From positions 1 to 5,095 of the forward strand of contig JAUZEX010000021.1 in NCBI GenBank assembly GCA_030838815.1: DNA of 5,095 nucleotides, given 5' to 3'. The notes under the pieces are model-generated. The model searched no databases. It saw only the letters and a list, made by a program, of their open reading frames with translations, and was not told where the DNA came from. The first letter of the stretch is position 1; every line of letters starts with the position of its first letter. A program made the translations under genes and the position numbers. Source of the DNA: Actinomycetota bacterium. Lineage in GTDB: Bacteria; Actinomycetota; Acidimicrobiia; IMCC26256; BP-133. This document shows, piece by piece, positions 1 through 4,406 of the stretch.

Positions 1-123
1 AAGTGCCCACACCGCAGGCGAGTCCGGAATGCCGGGCCACGAAAAGACAAATTGTGTATCCCCAAATTTTATGAATGAGTCTGGCAAGGTGCGTTCAGGG
101 GGCGCTGACGCGAGAATGAGTCC
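1..123. promoter_or_regulatory. Intergenic region upstream of the aminotransferase, with an AT-rich pocket
   Basis: No coding sequence can be supported here. Bases 41-78 are strikingly AT-rich for this window (runs AAAAGACAAATT and AAATTTTATGAAT), as expected of a promoter for the gene at 124. I could not fit a convincing -35/-10 pair: AAGACA (44-49) and TATGAA (70-75) are the nearest matches, but they are 20 bases apart. Bases 1-40 could be the end or start of a neighbouring gene cut by the window edge. An in-frame TGA at 106-108 fixes how far the aminotransferase frame can extend upstream. The promoter assignment is inferred from base composition only. Confidence 0.3.
91..111 (+). promoter_or_regulatory. 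Stem-loop just upstream of the aminotransferase start
   Basis: GCGT(T)CAG at 91-98 pairs with CTGACGC at 105-111. This gives a 7-bp stem with one bulged T at 95 and a six-base loop GGGGCG (99-104). It ends 12 bases before the GTG start at 124. The G-rich strand CAGGGGG, which spans stem and loop, is the only strong purine run in the leader but is about 21 bases from the start, too far for an ordinary Shine-Dalgarno site. The structure is read directly from the sequence. Any regulatory role is inference, and a 7-bp stem can arise by chance in GC-rich DNA. Confidence 0.3.
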
Positions 124-1305
124 GTGCAGCCACCGCTCGCTCGGCGAACCACGACCATCCAACCCTTCCGGGTCGTCGATGTGATGGAGGCGGCCTGGGC
201 GGCCGAGCGGGCGGGACGGTCCATCGTGCACCTCGAGGTCGGTGAGCCCGACTTCCCCACGCCGGTGCCGGTGGTGGAGGCGGCCACCAAGGCCATCGCC
301 GACGGCCGGGTCCGCTACACGTCGTCGCTCGGGATCCCCGAGCTGCGGGAGGCGATCAGCGGCTACTACGCCGAGCGGTTCGGGATCGACGTACCGGCCC
401 GACGGGTCGTGGTCACCACCGGCGCCTCCGGAGCCCTGCTCCTGGCGCTGGCCGCCACCGTCGACCGGGACGACGCCGTGCTGCTGGCCGATCCCGGCTA
501 CCCCTGCAACCGCAACCTGATCCGGCTCTGCGAAGGGGTTCCGGTCGGCCTTCCGGTCGGGGCCGACACCGACTACCAGCTGACCGCCGGGCTTGTGGCC
601 GACCGGTGGAGCGAACGCACCAGAGGCGTCGTGCTGGCCAGCCCGTCCAACCCGACGGGCACGCTCGTGGCGCCCAAGGAGCTGGCCGCCATCGCCACCG
701 AGGTCGACCAGCGGGGCGGCGTGTGCTTCGTCGACGAGATCTACGGCGAGCTGGTCTACGACCGGGAGCCGGCCACGGTCCTGGCCTCGCCTGGACTGCT
801 CGACGACGGCACGCCGTTCGTGATCAACAGCTTCTCCAAGACGTTCGCGATGACCGGATGGCGCCTCGGGTGGATGGTCTGCCCCGACTGGGCCCTGCCG
901 GCCGTGCAGGCGTTGGCCCAGAACGCCTTCATCTCCCCCCCGGCCCCGGCCCAGTACGGCGGGGTGGCCGCCTTCACGCCCGAGGTGTGGGCGGTCGTCG
1001 AGGAGCGCCGGAGAGCCTTTGCCGCCCGGCGCGACGTCCTCGTGCAGGGCCTACAGGCCAGCGGGTTCGGTGTGCCGGTGCTGCCCCAGGGCGCCTTCTA
1101 CGTCTACGCCCGCTCCGACGGCCTCGACGCCGACAGCATGCGCCTCGCCCGCCGTCTCCTCGACGAGGCGGGCGTCGCCGCCGTGCCGGGCTGCGACTTC
1201 GGCGACCACGAACCCGAGGCGCACCTCCGGTTCTCCTACACCACCGCCCTCGACCAGATCACCGAAGGCGTGCGCCGCCTCACCGCCTGGCGGCCGTCCG
1301 CCTAG
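124..1305 (+). CDS. Pyridoxal-phosphate-dependent aminotransferase, class I/II (fold type I)
   Basis: This 393-residue cytoplasmic enzyme is predicted to transfer an amino group between an amino acid and a 2-oxo acid using PLP. The length is normal for the aspartate/alanine-type aminotransferases of COG0436. Visible landmarks, in order: HLEVGEPDFPTP (36-47, substrate-side loop), YTSSLGIPELREAI (65-78), TTGASGAL (98-105, cofactor phosphate region), SPSNPTG with Asn176, VDEIY with Asp204 (PLP ring nitrogen) and Tyr207, SFSKTFAMTGWRLGW with Lys239 as the Schiff-base lysine and Arg247, and HLRFSY with Arg369 as the likely substrate-carboxylate arginine. All key residues are present, so it should be active. 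The GTG at 124 is the only reasonable start: an in-frame stop lies at 106-108, and the next start (181) would remove the conserved TIQPFRVVDVM segment. The Shine-Dalgarno site is weak (GAGAA, 112-116). Its stop overlaps that of the convergent GAF-ANTAR gene. The substrate cannot be read from the sequence, so no gene symbol is given. Confidence 0.93.
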   Translation: MQPPLARRTTTIQPFRVVDVMEAAWAAERAGRSIVHLEVGEPDFPTPVPVVEAATKAIADGRVRYTSSLGIPELREAISGYYAERFGIDVPARRVVVTTGASGALLLALAATVDRDDAVLLADPGYPCNRNLIRLCEGVPVGLPVGADTDYQLTAGLVADRWSERTRGVVLASPSNPTGTLVAPKELAAIATEVDQRGGVCFVDEIYGELVYDREPATVLASPGLLDDGTPFVINSFSKTFAMTGWRLGWMVCPDWALPAVQALAQNAFISPPAPAQYGGVAAFTPEVWAVVEERRRAFAARRDVLVQGLQASGFGVPVLPQGAFYVYARSDGLDADSMRLARRLLDEAGVAAVPGCDFGDHEPEAHLRFSYTTALDQITEGVRRLTAWRPSA

Positions 1306-2009
1306 TCCTCGAGATCGCCGAGGTACACCACCTGCTCGGCGATGTCGCGCAGCTTGACGTTGCGGTGTTGCGAGACCTTGCGGAGGGCCTCGAAGGCCGC
1401 ATCGGGCGTGCAGCGCCGGCGGGCCATGAGGATGCCCTTGGCCTGGCCGATCACGTCACGGCTCTCCAGCGCCTCCCGGAGGTGCTCGGTGAGGCTGTAC
1501 GTCCGCCAGTAGACCTCGGCGTTGGCGCAGGCCACGGCGGCCTGCTCGCTGAAGAGGGCGGCCGTCTCCTCGTCGGCCTCGTCGTAGCTCTCCGCCGTCT
1601 TGGAGTAGAGGTTGAGCGCCCCGAGTGGCCGGTCGCTGGCCACCAACGGCACGGCCAGCACCGAACGGACGCCGGCCTTCGCCGCCGCGGCGGTGAACTC
1701 GGGCCAGCGCTCGGTGCAGTCGGGCGCCGTGCCCCGCACCACGTGGCGGAGGCTGTAGGCCTCGAGGCACGGCCCTTTCTCCGATCGGTACTGGGCGGAG
1801 TCCAGGTCCCCGGCCGCCGGGTCGGTCTGGACCGGGGTGGACGGGCGTCCGTCGTTGATCAGGGTGACGCTGGCCATGTCGCAGGCATGGAGCGTCCGGC
1901 AGGCCAGGCCCGCCACGCGGCTGAGAGTGGCTTCGAGCGTCTCCTCCGCCAGGACGAGGCGGGAGAGGACACGGATCGCGTTGTCCAAGCCCTCGGGATC
2001 GATTGTCAT
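1302..2009 (-). CDS. GAF and ANTAR domain protein, predicted RNA-binding antiterminator
   Basis: This 235-residue soluble regulator has a GAF sensor domain at about 22-165 (core strand VRSVLAVPLV 114-123, then LGALNLYS 129-136) and a C-terminal ANTAR domain at about 174-232. The ANTAR signature is clear: LESRDVIGQAKGILMAR (181-197), then CTPDAAFEALRKVSQ (200-214) and NVKLRDIAEQVV (217-228). ANTAR proteins bind paired hexaloop hairpins in RNA and prevent termination or alter translation. GAF-ANTAR fusions are common in actinobacteria and would respond to a small ligand or redox signal; the ligand here is unknown. There is no receiver domain, and no histidine kinase lies nearby. The ATG start is supported by a GGAG Shine-Dalgarno site seven bases upstream. 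The gene lies 114 bases downstream of the AacS gene on the same strand, so co-transcription is possible. Its TAG stop overlaps the aminotransferase TAG within CTAG at 1302-1305. Domain assignment is firm; the RNA targets are not known. Confidence 0.93.
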   Translation of the reverse strand: MTIDPEGLDNAIRVLSRLVLAEETLEATLSRVAGLACRTLHACDMASVTLINDGRPSTPVQTDPAAGDLDSAQYRSEKGPCLEAYSLRHVVRGTAPDCTERWPEFTAAAAKAGVRSVLAVPLVASDRPLGALNLYSKTAESYDEADEETAALFSEQAAVACANAEVYWRTYSLTEHLREALESRDVIGQAKGILMARRRCTPDAAFEALRKVSQHRNVKLRDIAEQVVYLGDLED

Positions 2010-2039
2010 GGCTGAGCTCCAGGTAAATCCGGCCAGCCA
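2009..2039 (-). promoter_or_regulatory. Possible hairpin enclosing the ribosome binding site of the GAF-ANTAR gene
   Basis: Reading the minus strand, TGGCT (2039-2035) can pair with AGCCA (2013-2009), which includes the A of the start codon. Inside this, CCGG (2032-2029) pairs with CTGG (2022-2019, one G-U pair) around a six-base loop ATTTAC. The GGAG Shine-Dalgarno site (2020-2017) lies partly in the 3' arm, so folding could hide the ribosome binding site. Known ANTAR RNA targets have hexaloops with A at position 1 and G at position 4. This loop has the A but not the G, so it is only a partial match. The internal loop between the two helices makes it weak. Confidence 0.25.
2017..2020 (-). 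promoter_or_regulatory. Shine-Dalgarno site (GGAG) of the GAF-ANTAR gene
   Basis: The minus strand reads GGAG, then seven bases, then ATG at 2009-2007. This is good spacing and decides the start of the GAF-ANTAR protein. Confidence 0.7.
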
Positions 2040-2083
2040 CGACGTCCCTAGCTTTTTAAGGCTCGAGGACCGACTCCCGGCGG

Positions 2084-2089
2084 ATCCTA
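2084..2089 (-). promoter_or_regulatory. Possible -10 box (TAGGAT) for the GAF-ANTAR gene
   Basis: The minus strand reads TAGGAT about 75 bases upstream of the ATG, a form often seen as an actinobacterial -10 hexamer. No -35 box lies at 16-19 bases; the best match, TTGCCA (2118-2113), is 23 bases away. The rest of the 2010-2123 gap holds a 7-bp direct repeat GGACCGA (2067-2073 and 2103-2109) and a TTTTTAA run (2053-2059). I see no clear terminator for the upstream AacS gene, so read-through into this gene is a real alternative. Confidence 0.2.
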
Positions 2090-2123
2090 GCCAGCGACTT
2101 CCGGACCGAGGATGGCAAGCGGG

Positions 2124-4142
2124 TCAGGGGGTCGCCCGCTCAGCCGCCAGACGCTCGAACGCATCGAGCGAGTCGGGGTTGGCCAATGCTCCTCGGCTCG
2201 CCGCGACGTCGGTCGGCGTTCCGGTGAGGATTCGTTTTACGGGTACTTCCAGCTTCTTCCCCGACAGCGTCTTCGGTATGCCTGGAACCCCGTGGATGAC
2301 ATCGGGCACGTGGCGGGGCGACAGCGACCGGCGCAACTCTCCGGCGATGCGGGACTTGAGGTCGGCGTCGACCTCGACCCCGGCGACCGGCACGACGAAC
2401 AGCAGCAGCTCGCCCATCCCGATGCCCTCCCCCGCCTGATCCTCGATGTGGACCACGAGGCTGTCGGCCACCTCGTCGAACCCGTCCACCACGGAATAGA
2501 ACTCCGACGTCCCCAGCCGGACGCCGCCCCGGTTGAGCGTCGAGTCCGAGCGGCCCGAGATCACGCAGCTGCCGTCGTCGTCGAAGGCGATCCAGTCGCC
2601 GTGGCGCCACACGCCGGGGAACTCGTCGAAGTACGCCGACCGGTAACGCGACCCGTCGGTGTCACCCCAGAAGCCGACCGGCATCGACGGCATGGGCTCG
2701 GTGATGACGAGCTCACCCAGTTCCCCGACGACCGACCGGCCGGCGGGATCGAAGGCCTCGACCTTGGCGCCGAGGGCCCGGCCGGAGATGCGGCCCTCCC
2801 GCACCGCCAGCATCGGGCAGGCGCCGACGAAGGCGGAGCAGATGTCGGTGCCGCCGCTGGCCGAGTTGAGCAGAGCATCGCTGCTCACCGCCTCGTACAC
2901 CCACCGGAAGCCCTCCGGCGGCAGCGGGGCGCCCGTCGACCCGACGCCCCGGATGCGGGACAGGTCGCTGGTCTTGGCCGGCTCCAGCCCCGCCTTGCGG
3001 CAGGCGAGGAGGAAGGGGGCGCTGACGCCGAACACGGTCGTCTCCGTCTCCTCGGCCAGCCGCCACAGAGTCGTGAGGTCGGGACTGGCGAGGTCGCCGT
3101 CGAAGAGAACCACGGCCGAGCCCACGGCCAGCCCCGACACGAGGAGGTTCCACATCATCCCGCCGGTGGTCGAGAACCAGAAGAACCGGTCGCCGGGGCC
3201 GACGTCCATCGAGAACGCCAGCTGCTTCATGTGCTCCAGGAGGATCCCGCCGTGGCCGTGGACGATCGGCTTCGGGAGGCCGGTGGTCCCCGAGGAGTAC
3301 AGGACGTACAGGGGGTGGTCGAACGGGACGGGCTCGAACTGCAGCGGGCCCTCGGCGGCGAGGAGGTCGGCCCAGGGCACCGCCCCGGGGAGCGCCGCAG
3401 CCCCGCCGTCGGCATCGAGGTAGGGGACGGCGACGGTGGCGGCCAGACCGGGGAGGCCACGGCGGATGGCGGCCACCTCGGCGGTGCGGTCGAAGGGCTT
3501 GGAGCCGTAGCGGTACCCGTCGATCGCCAGCAGCACCTTCGGGTCGATCTGACTGAACCGGTCGAGGACGCTGCGGGTGCCGAACTCCGGGGCGCACGAC
3601 GCCCACACCGCCCCGAGGCTGGCCGTGGCCAGGAAGGCCACCAGCGTCTCGGGGATGTTGGGCAGGTAGGCCACGACGCGGTCGCCGGGCCCGACACCGA
3701 GCCGGGCCAGGCCGGCCCGGGCCCCCGCCACCTGGCGGCGCAGCTCGTCGGCGGTCAGGTCGACGGGCCCCCGGGTCTGCGACCGGCCGAGGACGGCGAC
3801 GTTCCCCGGAGGCTCCTGCGACCGCCCGCCCGCCTCCCGCAGCAGCTGGGCGGCGTAGTTGAGCGTGGCGGTGGGGAACCACCGGGCGCCGGGCATCGCC
3901 CGTTCGGCCAGCGCCGGGGCCGGGGCGGGCTCCGACTCCGACGTGACCGGCGGCCCGACCTCGAAATACTCCCAGACCGTCGTCCAGAAGGCGTCGAGAT
4001 CGGTGACCGACCACTCCCAGAGGTCGTGGTAGCCGGCGAACGTGAGGCCGCGGTGCTCCTCCAGCCAGCGCAGGTACCGGCCGATCCGGCTGTGCTCCCG
4101 GACATCGGCCGGCGGCGACCAGAGGACGTCGTCAGATTCCAA
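2124..4142 (-). CDS. aacS: Acetoacetate-CoA ligase (acetoacetyl-CoA synthetase)
   Basis: This cytoplasmic enzyme joins acetoacetate to CoA using ATP, giving acetoacetyl-CoA, AMP and pyrophosphate (EC 6.2.1.16). The product can be split by thiolase or used in synthesis. The 672 residues match the AacS family (about 650-670). In order: an N-terminal acyl-CoA-synthetase cap (GYHDLWEWSVTDLDAFW, 37-53), PNIPETLVAFLATASLGAVW (161-180), the ATP-binding loop YSSGTTGLPKP (282-292), STTGGMMWN (324-332), SASGGTDIC (427-435), RHGDW (513-517), RSDSTLNRGGVRLG (531-544), and GIPKTLSGKKLEVPVK (621-636), with Lys629 as the expected adenylation lysine. The AacS-like STTGGMMWN and TLSGKKLEVPVK segments separate it from acetyl-CoA synthetase. 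The start is uncertain. TTG at 4142-4140 fits the family length but has only a distant AGG (4159-4157). GTG at 4337-4335 has a better Shine-Dalgarno site but would add 65 Arg-rich residues with AT-rich codons (TTA, AAA, GTT) and a perfect hairpin, unlike the rest of the gene. The gene lies upstream of the GAF-ANTAR gene. Confidence 0.93.
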   Translation of the reverse strand: MESDDVLWSPPADVREHSRIGRYLRWLEEHRGLTFAGYHDLWEWSVTDLDAFWTTVWEYFEVGPPVTSESEPAPAPALAERAMPGARWFPTATLNYAAQLLREAGGRSQEPPGNVAVLGRSQTRGPVDLTADELRRQVAGARAGLARLGVGPGDRVVAYLPNIPETLVAFLATASLGAVWASCAPEFGTRSVLDRFSQIDPKVLLAIDGYRYGSKPFDRTAEVAAIRRGLPGLAATVAVPYLDADGGAAALPGAVPWADLLAAEGPLQFEPVPFDHPLYVLYSSGTTGLPKPIVHGHGGILLEHMKQLAFSMDVGPGDRFFWFSTTGGMMWNLLVSGLAVGSAVVLFDGDLASPDLTTLWRLAEETETTVFGVSAPFLLACRKAGLEPAKTSDLSRIRGVGSTGAPLPPEGFRWVYEAVSSDALLNSASGGTDICSAFVGACPMLAVREGRISGRALGAKVEAFDPAGRSVVGELGELVITEPMPSMPVGFWGDTDGSRYRSAYFDEFPGVWRHGDWIAFDDDGSCVISGRSDSTLNRGGVRLGTSEFYSVVDGFDEVADSLVVHIEDQAGEGIGMGELLLFVVPVAGVEVDADLKSRIAGELRRSLSPRHVPDVIHGVPGIPKTLSGKKLEVPVKRILTGTPTDVAASRGALANPDSLDAFERLAAERATP

Positions 4143-4172
4143 GGGCGGCGAGGCTACCTGAAACGGGCGTGA

Positions 4173-4182
4173 GAGCGCGCTC
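4173..4182. repeat. Perfect 10-bp palindrome GAGCGCGCTC
   Basis: GAGCGCGCTC is its own reverse complement. It lies 30 bases upstream of the TTG start of aacS and next to the AT-rich pocket, a position where a dimeric repressor could sit. Short GC palindromes are common in such DNA, so this is only a candidate operator. Confidence 0.25.
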
Positions 4183-4183
4183 C

Positions 4184-4209
4184 GAGATTTTTTGTGCCTT
4201 TTGCGTAAT
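4184..4209. promoter_or_regulatory. AT-rich pocket, possible promoter core for aacS or the mannosidase gene
   Basis: Bases 4184-4209 include a run of six T (4188-4193), TTTTG repeated at 4190-4194 and 4199-4203, and CGTAAT (4204-4209), against a background of more than 70 percent GC. CGTAAT shares the last four bases of TATAAT on the plus strand, but nothing like a -35 box lies 17 bases upstream. On the minus strand TTCGGC and CACAAA can be spaced by 17 bases, but both match poorly. The direction is therefore not decided. Confidence 0.3.
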
Positions 4210-4265
4210 CGCGGCCGAACTGCGGCGTTTTCGCCTTGGGACGGAACAGTGGCGCCCGTCCACAG

Positions 4266-4314
4266 CGGCAGCGGGCTCCGACGCCCCCCACGGCGACGCC
4301 GGAGCCCGCTGCCG
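4266..4314. repeat. Perfect 15-bp inverted repeat, strong stem-loop
   Basis: CGGCAGCGGGCTCCG (4266-4280) and its exact reverse complement (4300-4314) flank a 19-base spacer that can itself form a small CGCC/GGCG stem (4282-4285 with 4292-4295). On the plus strand it is followed by TCTTCTC, only a weak T tract; on the minus strand no T tract follows. No annotated gene ends nearby, so an ordinary terminator is unlikely. It could be a leader attenuator for the mannosidase mRNA, a barrier between the divergent genes, or a dispersed genomic palindrome. A perfect match this long is unlikely by chance. Confidence 0.75.
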
Positions 4315-4336
4315 TCTTCTCGGTCCGGCCTTCCCA

Positions 4337-4357
4337 CCCGGCAGGCTCCCGGCAGGC
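4337..4357. repeat. Tandem repeat of CCCGGCAGGC, period 11 bp
   Basis: CCCGGCAGGC occurs at 4337-4346 and again, identical, at 4348-4357, separated by one T. An 11-bp period places both copies on the same face of the helix, the arrangement used by regulators that bind direct repeats. It lies 50-70 bases upstream of the mannosidase start. The repeat is certain; a role as a binding site is inference. Confidence 0.55.
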
Positions 4358-4370
4358 GGCGGCGAATTCA

Positions 4371-4406
4371 GCTGTACTGGGCGCGGTCGCGGACGAGGAG
4401 TACTGC
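4371..4406 (+). promoter_or_regulatory. Inverted repeat covering the mannosidase ribosome binding site
   Basis: GCTGTACT (4371-4378) can pair with AGTACTGC (4399-4406), giving seven base pairs and one T-T mismatch around a 20-base loop. The 3' arm ends on the base before the GTG start. The Shine-Dalgarno GAGGAG (4395-4400) straddles the loop and the stem, so folding would partly block ribosome access. A translational control role is inferred. Confidence 0.35.
4395..4400 (+). promoter_or_regulatory. Shine-Dalgarno site (GAGGAG) of the alpha-mannosidase gene
   Basis: GAGGAG lies six bases before the GTG at 4407. It is the strongest ribosome binding site in the window and fixes the start of the mannosidase. 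No ATG, GTG or TTG occurs in frame in the preceding 40 bases. Confidence 0.8.

Larger units (their letters stand above)
4143..4406. promoter_or_regulatory. Divergent regulatory region between aacS and the alpha-mannosidase gene
   Basis: These 264 bases separate the two divergent starts. No gene is supported here: the open frames running through it are Arg/Pro-rich by-products of GC content. It contains, left to right, a 10-bp palindrome, an AT-rich pocket, a perfect 15-bp inverted repeat, a tandem 10-bp repeat and an inverted repeat ending at the mannosidase start, each listed separately. Promoters for both genes must lie here or within the neighbouring coding ends, but no clear -35/-10 pair is visible in either direction. 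Confidence 0.6.

Noticed and set aside
24..35. CCGG-AATG-CCGG mini-hairpin, considered as a terminator of an upstream gene
   Set aside because: The stem is only four base pairs and no T tract follows; CCGG is also self-complementary and frequent in GC-rich DNA.
606..2015. A 469-codon plus-strand frame crossing the aminotransferase and GAF-ANTAR genes
   Set aside because: It overlaps two well-supported genes in other frames and is low-complexity Arg/Gly-rich; it is a GC-content artefact.
91..2039. Canonical ANTAR dual-hexaloop RNA motif in the gene leaders
   Set aside because: Single hexaloop hairpins occur at 91-111 and 2009-2039, but neither has both A1 and G4 and neither has a second hairpin at suitable spacing, so the motif is not called.
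2124..4142. Alternative reading of the ligase as acetyl-CoA or propionyl-CoA synthetase
   Set aside because: The STTGGMMWN and TLSGKKLEVPVK segments and the acyl-binding region match the AacS subfamily rather than Acs or PrpE.
2112..4172. A 686-codon open frame on the plus strand antisense to aacS
   Set aside because: It lies opposite a clearly functional AacS gene and its translation is an Arg/Gly/His/Pro-rich sequence without recognisable domains. Long antisense open frames are expected at this GC content.
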